10,726 nucleotides of DNA, from assembly GCA_944385455.1 (NCBI GenBank), contig CALWXI010000225.1:1-10726 (forward strand), written 5' to 3'. The notes under the pieces are model-generated. The model had not been told where the DNA came from. It saw only the letters and a program-made list of their open reading frames with translations, and searched no databases. Position 1 is the first letter of the stretch; the number at the start of each line of letters is the position of its first letter. The position numbers were made by a program, and so were the translations under genes. Positions 1 through 7,211 of this stretch are shown piece by piece. The DNA is from an uncultured Oscillospiraceae bacterium. GTDB lineage: Bacteria; Bacillota; Clostridia; Oscillospirales; Oscillospiraceae.

Positions 1-737
1 GGGTGATCATCTGCGTCCCCTCCGGCATCACGGAGGTGGAGGAGCGCGCCGTCATCGACGCGGGCATCCAGGCCGGCGCCCGGAAGGTCTACCTCATCGA
101 GGAGCCGGTGGCCGCCGCCATCGGCGCCGGCATCGACATCGCCAAGCCCGACGGCCACATGGTGGTGGACATCGGCGGCGGCACCGCGGACATCGCCGTC
201 ATCTCCCTCTCCGGCGTGGTGGAGAGCGCCTCCATCAAGATCGCCGGCGACCAGCTCAACGAGGCCGTGGTGAAGTACATGCGCCGCAAGCACAACCTCC
301 TGGTGGGCGAGCGCACCGCCGAGGAGATGAAAAAGCAGATCGGCTGCGTCTTCCCCAAGGAAGAGGAGGAGACCATGGACGTCAAGGGCCGGTGCCTGCT
401 CACCGGCCTTCCCAAGGTGGTCACCGTCTCCTCCACGGAGATGATGGACGCCTTCGAGGAGCCGGTGGAGCGGATCATGGAGGCCATCCACTCCGTGCTG
501 GAGCGCACGCCCCCGGAGCTGGTGGCGGACATCTCCACCAACGGCATCGTCATGACCGGCGGCGGCAGCCTGGTCTCCGGCTTCGACAAGCTGGTCACCG
601 CCCGCACCGGCATCCACACCGTCATCGCCGAGGACGCCATCTCCTGCGTGGCCCTGGGCACCGGCAAGAGCCTGGATTCCCTGAACAACATGCAGGACGG
701 CACCATGAACCTCAGCCGCCGCAAGCAGATGAACTGA
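1..737 (+). CDS. mreB: Rod shape-determining protein MreB, C-terminal part (5' truncated by window edge)
   Basis: Bacterial actin homologue that polymerises under the membrane and guides cell-wall synthesis along the long axis. The 244 visible codons begin inside the gene; the GTG at position 3 is an internal valine in the CVPSG segment, not a start. MreB is usually about 340 residues, so roughly the first 95-100 are outside the window. Visible hallmarks of the actin ATPase fold are the IEEPVAAAIGAG stretch (fragment residues 32-43), the phosphate-binding DIGGGTAD motif (56-63) and the adenosine-binding MTGGGS motif (184-189). The C-terminus is a basic tail ending RRKQMN. The gene stops with TGA seven bases before a strong terminator stem and faces the dehydratase gene convergently. 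MreB and its paralogue Mbl are not separable with certainty from this fragment. Confidence 0.93.
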   Translation, partial: VIICVPSGITEVEERAVIDAGIQAGARKVYLIEEPVAAAIGAGIDIAKPDGHMVVDIGGGTADIAVISLSGVVESASIKIAGDQLNEAVVKYMRRKHNLLVGERTAEEMKKQIGCVFPKEEEETMDVKGRCLLTGLPKVVTVSSTEMMDAFEEPVERIMEAIHSVLERTPPELVADISTNGIVMTGGGSLVSGFDKLVTARTGIHTVIAEDAISCVALGTGKSLDSLNNMQDGTMNLSRRKQMN

Positions 738-743
738 AAAAAA

Positions 744-773
744 GAGAAGGCCCGGAGGGCCTTCTCTTTTTTT
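744..773. terminator. Bidirectional Rho-independent terminator between mreB and the dehydratase gene
   Basis: A perfect 10-bp stem (GAGAAGGCCC, 744-753, with GGGCCTTCTC, 757-766) encloses a 3-nt GGA loop and is followed by seven T (767-773). Seven A precede the stem (737-743), so the minus-strand transcript also ends in a U-tract. It sits 7 bases after the mreB stop and 16 bases beyond the stop of the convergent minus-strand operon, and so closes both units. Confidence 0.93.
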
Positions 774-789
774 GTGCCTGGATGCCCGG

Positions 790-2526
790 TCAATCGGCTC
801 CCCGGGCGGTCATGTTCCCGCCCAGCAGGCCCAGCGCGGCCAGCCGGCGGTAAATGCCCAGGGCGCCCCGGTCCGGGATCTGGGCGCGGCGCAGCGGCGG
901 AGCGGCCTCTTCGCGCCGCGCCGAAAGCAGCGCGCCGCCGTCCAGCCGCCGGCCCTGGTGCATCCCGGCCAGGACGGAGAGCGTCCGGCCGGGAATGTCG
1001 ATCTCGATGGTGGCGCCAGTCCGGACCAGCACGATGGGGCCGCCTTCCGCCGCCTCGGGACACACGTATCCGATGGCCGGACCCCGGGTGCAGCCGGAGT
1101 ACCGTCCGTCCGTGATGATGGCGGTGGTCCTGGACAGCACGGCGTCCGACGCGATCTCATCGCTGATGCGGAACAGCTCCGGCATGCCCGCCGCCTTGAG
1201 TCCCCAGCCGGGGATCACGATCACGCTCCCCGGGGCGACGCGCTTTTCCCGGATGGCCGCGATGGCCTCGTCCTCGGTCTGGAACACCGCGGCCCGGCCC
1301 ACGTGATGCTGCATTTCCGGCAGCACGGCGCTGTGCTTGACCACGGCGCCCACCGGCGCCAGATTGCCGGAGAGCACCGCGATGCCTCCGTCCGGGCCCC
1401 GGGGACGCTCCAGGGGATGGATGATCTCCTCCGGCGTCAGGGCGTAGTTCTGCAGGAACTGCCGCTGCCGGAAGAAGCCGCCCCCGCGGCAGGCCTCCAG
1501 GTTGTCCCCCAGGGTTTTTCCGGTCACCGTGAGCACGTCCAGATGCAGCAGCTCCCGCAGCTCCCACATCAGCGCCGGCACCCCGCCGGCGTACCAGAAA
1601 TACTCCGTGGGATACCTGCCGGAGGCCTGGATGTCCACCAGATAGGGCGTGCGCCGGTGGATCCGGTCGAAGTCCGCCAGGGTCAGCGGGACGCCCGCCT
1701 CGTTGGCGGCGGCCAGCAGGTGCATGATGGCGTTGGTGCTCCCGCCCACGGCCGCGTGGACGGTGACGGCGTTTTCAAAGGCCTCACGGGTGAGGATGTC
1801 CCGGCTGCGGATGCCCCGGCGGACCAGCTCCAGGATCTGCTTTCCGGCCGTGCGGGCCATGCGGGTCAGCTCCGTGCTGGTCACCGGGATCAGCGCGGAG
1901 CCCGGCAGGGCCAGACCCAGCGCTTCCGCCATGGCCTGCATGGTGCTGGCGGTGGCGAACTGCTGGCAGGCCCCCGGGCCGGGGCAGGCTCCGGCGCAGA
2001 TGTCGGCGTACCGCTCCGGCGCCATCTTTCCCGCCTCCAGCTCCCGGCGCCGCTCCCACATGGTGTCGCACGCGTTGTAGCCGGCGCCCGCCGCCATGGC
2101 GCCGCCGGGCATGACGATGACGGGCAGGTTCAGCCGCCCGGCGGCCATGAGGTGGGCCGGCATGGACTTGTCGCAGGAGGAGAGCAGCACCAGGCCGTCG
2201 GTCATGGTGGACACCGCCTGGATCTCGCACATGCAGCACATGAAATCCCGGGAGGCCAGGGAATAGTAGCCGCCCAGCCCGCCCTGGGCCACGCCGTCGC
2301 ACATGTCGGTGCAGCAGAAGAGCGCGGGGCGTCCGGCGGCCTCCAGCACGCCGTCCCGGACGGCGCCGGAGAGCGCCAGGAGGTGGCTGCTGCCCGGATG
2401 GCTCTCCCCGTAGGTGCTGTGGACCATGATGTGCGGCTTTTCCAGATCCTCGAAGCTCCAGCCCATGGCCAGGTGCAGCGCGTCGCTCTCCGCGCTGCAC
2501 GCCCGCATCTCCCGGCTACTTCCCAT
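790..2526 (-). CDS. IlvD/Edd-family sugar-acid dehydratase (YjhG/YagF-like), 578 aa
   Basis: Iron-sulfur and Mg-dependent dehydratase family covering dihydroxyacid, 6-phosphogluconate and aldonate dehydratases; the product here is probably a 2-keto-3-deoxy acid. The ATG at 2526 is chosen because AGGAGG lies 6 nt upstream; it overlaps the preceding dehydrogenase gene by 11 nt, suggesting translational coupling. Visible motifs: GWSFEDL (22-28), TDMCDG (73-78), SSCDK (116-120) carrying one cluster Cys and the lysine expected to be carbamylated, C187 before the TASTMQ segment, VHAAVGGSTNA, and TDGRYSG with the expected catalytic Ser at 477. The usual N-terminal ligand motif PCxxHL reads PGSSHL (44-49), so that cysteine is missing. 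GWS and CDG resemble E. coli YjhG/YagF as I recall them, favouring an aldonate over branched-chain biosynthesis. It is the last gene of the operon. The family call is firm; the substrate is inferred. Confidence 0.88.
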   Translation of the reverse strand: MGSSREMRACSAESDALHLAMGWSFEDLEKPHIMVHSTYGESHPGSSHLLALSGAVRDGVLEAAGRPALFCCTDMCDGVAQGGLGGYYSLASRDFMCCMCEIQAVSTMTDGLVLLSSCDKSMPAHLMAAGRLNLPVIVMPGGAMAAGAGYNACDTMWERRRELEAGKMAPERYADICAGACPGPGACQQFATASTMQAMAEALGLALPGSALIPVTSTELTRMARTAGKQILELVRRGIRSRDILTREAFENAVTVHAAVGGSTNAIMHLLAAANEAGVPLTLADFDRIHRRTPYLVDIQASGRYPTEYFWYAGGVPALMWELRELLHLDVLTVTGKTLGDNLEACRGGGFFRQRQFLQNYALTPEEIIHPLERPRGPDGGIAVLSGNLAPVGAVVKHSAVLPEMQHHVGRAAVFQTEDEAIAAIREKRVAPGSVIVIPGWGLKAAGMPELFRISDEIASDAVLSRTTAIITDGRYSGCTRGPAIGYVCPEAAEGGPIVLVRTGATIEIDIPGRTLSVLAGMHQGRRLDGGALLSARREEAAPPLRRAQIPDRGALGIYRRLAALGLLGGNMTARGAD

Positions 2527-3502
2527 GGCCCTCCTCCTGCTCCAGCAGCTCGGGATTGCAGACAAACACCGGCTTTCCCTCCGCGTAAGCGCAGACGTCC
2601 TTGATGCACTGGTCGATGACCGCCGGAACGGAGAATTCGGATTTCCAAGCCATGTGCGGCGTCAGCAGCACCCGGGGGTGCCTCAGCACCGGACTGTCGG
2701 CGATGTGCGGCTCTCCCTCCATCACGTCCAGGGCGGCGGCCAGGACGGTGCCGTCCTCCAGGGCGGCGGCCAGCGCCGCCTCGTCCACGATCCCGCCCCG
2801 GGCGGTGTTGATGAGGATCGCGCCCTTCTTCATCCGGCCGAAGGCCCGGGCGTCCAGCATGTGGAAGGTCTCCGGCGTTTTGGGGGTGTGGATGCTGATG
2901 ATGTCCGAGCGCTCCAGCAGCGCCTCCAGCGTCACCGGCTCCGCGCCCAGCTCCCGGATGCGGGACTCCGGGAGGTAGGGGTCGCAGACCAGGATGTGCA
3001 TATGGAACCCGGCCATCATGCGCAGGAACGCCGAGCCGATCCGCCCGCAGCCGATGATCCCCAGGGTCTTGCCGGAGACGTGGCGGCTGGGGAAGGGGGC
3101 GCTGTTCCATCTGGCGGCGCCCTTGACGTCGGACACCGCCTGATAGAGGAACTTGGACGCGGCGAACAGCGCCGCCACCGCCATTTCGGCCACCTGGACG
3201 GTGTAGACCTCCGGCGTGTGGCACACCAGCACGCCGTGGGCCGTGGCGCAGGCAACGTCGATGTTGTCGTATCCCACGCCGTGCTCCACGATCAGCTCCA
3301 GATCCTTGGCCCGGTGGAACACCTCGGCGTCGATGCGGGTGCAGTCCGTCATCAGGACGTCCACGTCTGCCACGGCCTCCAGCAGCTCCTCCCGGGTCAT
3401 CTCCTGACAGACCCGCACGTCGCCCAGCCGGCTCAGCCGGGCCAGATCCTCCGGCCCGTAGACGATCCCCGCCCCCAGGCCCGTGATCAAAATGCGATAC
3501 AT
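2516..3502 (-). CDS. D-isomer-specific 2-hydroxyacid dehydrogenase (SerA/GhrA-like fold), 328 aa
   Basis: NAD(P)-dependent interconversion of a 2-oxo acid and a (R)-2-hydroxy acid. Full length for the short form of the family, with no C-terminal ACT domain. The Rossmann glycine motif GCGRIG is at 151-156 and an Asp (D174) ends the second strand, which favours NAD over NADP. The catalytic set is in the expected order: R235 in NTARGG, E264 in MEGEP, and H283 in TPHMAW. The N-terminal substrate region contains VEHGVGYDNID (72-82). The ATG at 3502 is preceded by GGGAGG with a 9-nt spacer, and the gene begins 20 nt after dctM ends, overlapping the dehydratase at its 3' end. Position between transporter and dehydratase argues for catabolic handling of a pathway product rather than serine synthesis. 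Substrate (for example glyoxylate or hydroxypyruvate) is unknown. Confidence 0.9.
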   Translation of the reverse strand: MYRILITGLGAGIVYGPEDLARLSRLGDVRVCQEMTREELLEAVADVDVLMTDCTRIDAEVFHRAKDLELIVEHGVGYDNIDVACATAHGVLVCHTPEVYTVQVAEMAVAALFAASKFLYQAVSDVKGAARWNSAPFPSRHVSGKTLGIIGCGRIGSAFLRMMAGFHMHILVCDPYLPESRIRELGAEPVTLEALLERSDIISIHTPKTPETFHMLDARAFGRMKKGAILINTARGGIVDEAALAAALEDGTVLAAALDVMEGEPHIADSPVLRHPRVLLTPHMAWKSEFSVPAVIDQCIKDVCAYAEGKPVFVCNPELLEQEEGHGK

Positions 3503-3521
3503 GGATTTCCGCCTCCCTTTC

Positions 3522-4808
3522 TTACAGGAACCCGCCGATGCGGGGCAGGAACAGACAAATTTCCGGGAACAGGATCATGATGACCAGCACCACCAGGGCC
3601 GCGGTCAAAAACGGCCACACATAGGGGAGCATTTTCTCGAACTTGACCTTGGAGACCTGGGCCGAGGCAAAGAGGCACATGCCGAAGGGGGGCGTGATGA
3701 GGCCGATGTTCAGCGCCACCACCATCACCGCGCCGAACTGCAGCTCGGGGATCCCCACCGTCCGGGCGATGGGCGTCATGATGGGAGCTACCAGGATCAT
3801 GGCCACCGCGTTGTCCATGAACATGCCCAAAAACAGGATCAGCAGCACCGCCACGGCAAAGATGAAGTTGGGGGAGGAGCTGATCCCCATCAGCAGCTCC
3901 GTCAGCTGGGCGGGGACGCCGGTGCGGGCCATCATCCAGGTGATGATGGCGCCCGAGGCCATCAGCAGGTACATGTCCGCAGCGGTGATGGCGGTGGCGC
4001 CCAGGGAGTCCAGCACGTCCCGGACCTTGATGGCGCGCAGGATGAAAAGCCCCGCGAACAGCGCGTAGAACACGCCCACGGCCGCCGCCTCCGTGGCGGT
4101 GAACAGGCCGCAGATGATGCCGCCCAGCATGATCACCGGCATCAGCAGGGCGATCAGGGAGTTGCGCACGATGCCGGGTACCTCGTGCCGCTTGATGTAT
4201 TCCCGGTCGTCCGGCAGATGGTGCCGGTTGCGCATCAGGCGCACGGTCACCATGAAGGCGAGCCCCAGGAGCACGCCCGGCAGGAAGCAGGCCAGCAGCA
4301 TCCCGCCGATGGAGGTCTGCGTGACGGAGCCGTACAAGACGGCGATGATGCTGGGGGGAATGGTGGGGCCGATGATGGCTGAGCAGGCGATGAGCGCCGA
4401 CGACCACTCCCGGGTGTAGTGCTCCTTTTCCAGAGCGGGAACGAAGATGGGGCCCAGGGCCGAGACGTCGCTGACGCCCGCTCCGGTGAGTCCCGCGAAG
4501 AACATGGAGGTCAGGATGGTGGTGTGGGCCATCCCTCCGCGGATGCGGCCCACGAACAGTTTGGAGAAGTTGATGAGCTTTTCCGTGATCCTGGCCTTGC
4601 TCATCAGGTCGCCCGCCAGGATGAAAAACGGGACCGCCAGCTGAACGAAGCTGTTGATGCCCTCGTAATAGGCCGAGATGATGGCCAGCGGGTTGTTTCC
4701 GGAGATCAGGATCCAGAAGCTCCCGATCAGCCCCAGGCCGATCACCACCGGGACGCCGCCCAGGATGGAGGCCAGCAGTAAAATGAAAATGAGCCCGGCG
4801 ATTACCAT
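3522..4808 (-). CDS. dctM: TRAP transporter large permease, DctM family, 428 aa
   Basis: Main membrane-embedded subunit of a tripartite ATP-independent periplasmic (TRAP) carrier, which moves carboxylates using an ion gradient. The chain is a typical full-length DctM: strongly hydrophobic, with multiple membrane segments and hallmark stretches PFFILAGDLM (60-69), GLTGAGVSDVSALG (107-120) and GPTIPPS (147-153). The ATG at 4808 has GGAGG 7 nt upstream and overlaps the dctQ stop within ATGGTAA (7 nt), a classic coupled junction that keeps the two permease subunits in balance. The dehydrogenase gene follows after 19 nt. There is no sign of truncation or of a DctQ-DctM fusion. Confidence 0.94.
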   Translation of the reverse strand: MVIAGLIFILLLASILGGVPVVIGLGLIGSFWILISGNNPLAIISAYYEGINSFVQLAVPFFILAGDLMSKARITEKLINFSKLFVGRIRGGMAHTTILTSMFFAGLTGAGVSDVSALGPIFVPALEKEHYTREWSSALIACSAIIGPTIPPSIIAVLYGSVTQTSIGGMLLACFLPGVLLGLAFMVTVRLMRNRHHLPDDREYIKRHEVPGIVRNSLIALLMPVIMLGGIICGLFTATEAAAVGVFYALFAGLFILRAIKVRDVLDSLGATAITAADMYLLMASGAIITWMMARTGVPAQLTELLMGISSSPNFIFAVAVLLILFLGMFMDNAVAMILVAPIMTPIARTVGIPELQFGAVMVVALNIGLITPPFGMCLFASAQVSKVKFEKMLPYVWPFLTAALVVLVIMILFPEICLFLPRIGGFL

Positions 4809-5332
4809 TCAGCTCCCTCCTTTCCGGGCTGTCCATCGGATGGGTCCGGCTCCTTGTGCCGGATCTGCCGGATCAGGTGGTCCCCCTCAAACAGGATGGA
4901 GAACACCGCGCCCGCGGGGATGGAGAGGTATGCCCAGAATTTGGGGATCCCGCTGGCGCCGAACACCATCCGCTGACCCACCAGGGCGAACTGCATCCCA
5001 TAGATCGCAAGAAACAGGAAAAACAGGATGGTCAGCAGGTGGAAGAGGATCCGGCACCTCCGGTAGCTTCGCCAGGGCAGGCGTTCCACCAGGAAGGTGA
5101 CGGAGATCCCGCTTTGCTGATAGAAAACGAGACTGCCGCCGAAAAAGGCGATCCACATCATGGCGATCATGCACACCTCTTCGATCCAGGGGGCGCCGGT
5201 GTTCAGCACAAACCGCATGAAGACCTGTGCGATGACCAGCGCCACCAGGATGCCTGTGACCGCGATGCAGACCCACCTGCAGAACTTGGCCAGCAGCGTG
5301 CTCAGCCGGCTGGCCTCCGAATGATCGTTCAT
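4802..5332 (-). CDS. dctQ: TRAP transporter small permease, DctQ family, 176 aa
   Basis: Small four-helix subunit that pairs with DctM in the membrane. The start chosen is the ATG at 5332, because AAAGGAGGG lies about 8 nt upstream. A longer frame to 5389 would translate through the intergenic hairpin and has no comparable ribosome binding site. Predicted membrane segments are at about 18-43, 52-72, 92-116 and 132-151. The family signature RFVLNTGAPWIEEV spans the end of the first helix and start of the second (40-53). The tail (about 155-176) is hydrophilic and charged. It lies 65 nt after dctP, with an intervening stem-loop, and overlaps dctM by 7 nt. Confidence 0.92.
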   Translation of the reverse strand: MNDHSEASRLSTLLAKFCRWVCIAVTGILVALVIAQVFMRFVLNTGAPWIEEVCMIAMMWIAFFGGSLVFYQQSGISVTFLVERLPWRSYRRCRILFHLLTILFFLFLAIYGMQFALVGQRMVFGASGIPKFWAYLSIPAGAVFSILFEGDHLIRQIRHKEPDPSDGQPGKEGAEW

Positions 5333-5351
5333 TAGGATTCCCTCCTTTCCA

Positions 5352-5390
5352 ATTGTCCCCCGCAAAACCGGTTGTTTGCGGGGGGACAAT
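5352..5390 (-). promoter_or_regulatory. Intercistronic stem-loop between dctP and dctQ
   Basis: Inverted repeat: ATTGTCCCCCGCAAA (5352-5366) against TTTGCGGGGGGACAAT (5375-5390), 15 pairs with one bulged G, around an 8-nt loop that itself contains ACCGGT. In the minus-strand transcript it begins 7 nt after the dctP stop and ends about 11 nt before the dctQ ribosome binding region. No run of U follows, so it is a poor terminator by itself. A 3'-end stabiliser or partial attenuator that gives more receptor than permease is the likely role (inference). Confidence 0.75.
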
Positions 5391-5397
5391 CACAGCC

Positions 5398-6468
5398 TTA
5401 CTTCACATATCCCAGATCCGCCAGCGCCTGGTCCGCCGCGGCGAGGATCTCGTCCACCAGCGCCTCGTCGTCCACGGCGCCCCGGATGAAGTCGATGGTG
5501 CTGGCCTGGCAGGCCTCCTTGAACTGCTCCATCTCCTCCTCGGTGGGGTCGTAGACCTCCATCACGGTGGGGAGGAACTCCATGGCCAGCTCCGTCTGCA
5601 CGTCCGCCAGCCGCTGGCACACCTCCTGCATCTTGGCGCCGCCCATGTCGATGATCCGCTGATACTCCGCGGGCAGGCTGTCATACCAGGACTTGCTCAT
5701 GACGAAGTTGTCCGTGGTCCACACGTGCTCGTCCAGGGTGAGGTAATCCTGCACCTCGTACAGATTGCCCATCATCGTGGAGGGCAGTCCGTTTTCCTGC
5801 CCGTCCACCACGCCGGTCTGCAGGGCGGAATAGAGCTCCGTCCAGGAAAGCGGCGTCACGCTGGCGCCCAGGTTCTCCATGATCTCCATGTGGGCGGACA
5901 TGTTCATGGTGCGGATGGTGAGCCCCTTCATATCCTCCGGGGTATGGATGGGCCGCACGCTGTTGGTGGTGGAGCGGAAGCCGCCGGACACCGTGCACAG
6001 CGGCAGCACATTGGTGGCCTCGGTGAAGCCGCTCCAGAACTTCTGGCCGAAGTCCCCGTGGAACACCGCCAGCGCGTGGTTCTGGTTCCGGAACAGATAG
6101 GGGATGGAGAACACCAGGTAGTTGGGATAAACGGCGGAGAGGGAGCCGTCGGAAATGGAGCCGGCGATCTCCAGCGTGCCGCTCATGACCTGCATCATGC
6201 AGGCGTCCGCGTCGCCCAGCGCTCCGCCGGGAGACACCTGGACGGTGATCTTGCCGTTGGACTCCGCCTCCACATATTCCTTGAACGCCAGCGCCGCGCC
6301 GTGCATGTAGTTGGTGGGGTCGCCGTTTTCACTGTGCGCCACCGTGATGCTGATGGGCTCCAGGTCGTCCAGACTCCCGCCGCCGGCCGTCCCCTGGGTG
6401 CCGGAACAGCCGCAGCTCAGGCAAAGCAGCAGGCCCGCCATGGCGGCCGCAAAGATCCGCTTTTTCAT
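5398..6468 (-). CDS. dctP: TRAP transporter solute-binding lipoprotein, DctP family, 356 aa
   Basis: Extracellular receptor that captures the substrate and delivers it to DctQM. The N-terminus is a lipoprotein signal: MKKR, hydrophobic stretch to about residue 18, then S-C-G-C with a candidate lipidated Cys at 19 or 21, followed by a Gly/Thr/Ser-rich linker. As expected for a Gram-positive cell, the receptor would be membrane-anchored. The mature domain carries the DctP pattern: GFRSTTNSVRPIHTPEDMKGL (about 163-183), the TIR motif with the Arg (R186) that normally clamps the substrate carboxylate, and ELYSALQTGVVDGQENG (211-227). This supports a carboxylate ligand. The ATG at 6468 has GGAGG 7 nt upstream, 18 nt after the RraA-family gene. 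The ligand cannot be named. Confidence 0.93.
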   Translation of the reverse strand: MKKRIFAAAMAGLLLCLSCGCSGTQGTAGGGSLDDLEPISITVAHSENGDPTNYMHGAALAFKEYVEAESNGKITVQVSPGGALGDADACMMQVMSGTLEIAGSISDGSLSAVYPNYLVFSIPYLFRNQNHALAVFHGDFGQKFWSGFTEATNVLPLCTVSGGFRSTTNSVRPIHTPEDMKGLTIRTMNMSAHMEIMENLGASVTPLSWTELYSALQTGVVDGQENGLPSTMMGNLYEVQDYLTLDEHVWTTDNFVMSKSWYDSLPAEYQRIIDMGGAKMQEVCQRLADVQTELAMEFLPTVMEVYDPTEEEMEQFKEACQASTIDFIRGAVDDEALVDEILAAADQALADLGYVK

Positions 6469-6486
6469 TGTGTTCCCTCCGATCCG

Positions 6487-7140
6487 TCACAGAATATGAT
6501 ATTTGTTCCACACTTCCTCTGCCGATACGCCGGCCCGCAGCTCGTCGCGGACCACGTTCTCCGCCCGGACCTTTTCCATGGCCCGGCTCACCACCTCGTC
6601 GGCGATGGCGCTGGGGATCACCACGATCCCGTCAAAGTCTCCGAACACAATGTCTCCGGGCCGCACCGTGATGCCGCCGCACGCGATGGTGCACTGGTAT
6701 GCGATCACGTCCGTGCGTCCCTTGGAGTCCAGGGGGTTGGTGCCCCGGATGAACAGCGGGAAGTCCATCTTCCGGATGGCCTTTGTGTCCCGGCTCATCC
6801 CGTCGATCACCGCGCCCACCGCCCCGTGGCGGAGCGCCGCGGTGGTGAGCAGCTCTCCCCAGAAGCCGCTGCAGGTGGAGCCGTTGGTGCTCACCACCAG
6901 CACGTCCCCCTCCTGCAGGCTGTCCACGGCCTTGAACTCCATATAGTATGGCCGTTCCGGAATGTCGTACACATCCGCCGCCAGCACCGTGAAGGCGCGG
7001 CCCACCACAACGTCGTGATCCTGCAGGGGGTGCAGCGTGTGAGACATCGCCTGATTGCGGTATCCCATCTCGTCCAGGATGTCCGCAATTACCGCGGAAT
7101 ACAACGTGTCTTTCATGTTCTTGAAGTCCGCCAGTTCCAT
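6487..7140 (-). CDS. RraA / HMG-aldolase family protein (probable class II pyruvate aldolase), 217 aa
   Basis: Same fold as 4-hydroxy-4-methyl-2-oxoglutarate aldolase and E. coli RraA. Metabolic members cleave 4-hydroxy-2-oxo acids to pyruvate, or decarboxylate oxaloacetate, using a divalent metal. Visible signatures are GELLTTAALRHGAVGAVIDG (95-114) directly followed by SRD. R117 and D118 match the Arg and metal-binding Asp of P. putida HMG aldolase. Length is normal, and the C-terminal half contains GDIVFGDFDGIVVIP (162-176), also typical. The ATG at 7140 is preceded by AAGGAGG about 10 nt upstream. Its place between regulator and transporter, in an operon with a dehydratase, argues for an aldolase working on the dehydrated acid rather than the RNase E inhibitor role of RraA. 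The specific substrate is unknown. Confidence 0.87.
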   Translation of the reverse strand: MELADFKNMKDTLYSAVIADILDEMGYRNQAMSHTLHPLQDHDVVVGRAFTVLAADVYDIPERPYYMEFKAVDSLQEGDVLVVSTNGSTCSGFWGELLTTAALRHGAVGAVIDGMSRDTKAIRKMDFPLFIRGTNPLDSKGRTDVIAYQCTIACGGITVRPGDIVFGDFDGIVVIPSAIADEVVSRAMEKVRAENVVRDELRAGVSAEEVWNKYHIL

Positions 7141-7211
7141 TTGGCAAGCCCCTCCTTTTATTATTTACAGGTGCCGCTCCGGCCGCGAGCCGCCCTGCAT
7201 TTCACCGCTGT

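Noticed and set aside
772..2604. Long plus-strand open frame (610 codons) opposite the dehydratase
   Set aside because: Composition is Gly/Ala/Arg/His/Gln-rich and low complexity, with no family resemblance. It is the GC-rich antisense shadow of a well-conserved gene. The same applies to the long plus-strand frames at 5353-7353 and 2414-3580.
7141..7211. Separate promoter or terminator between iclR and the RraA-family gene
   Set aside because: Only a weak GC-rich GCTC/GAGC fold and an AT-rich patch ahead of the ribosome site; no -35/-10 pair and no U-tract stem. Read-through from the iclR promoter is the simpler reading, though an internal promoter is not excluded.
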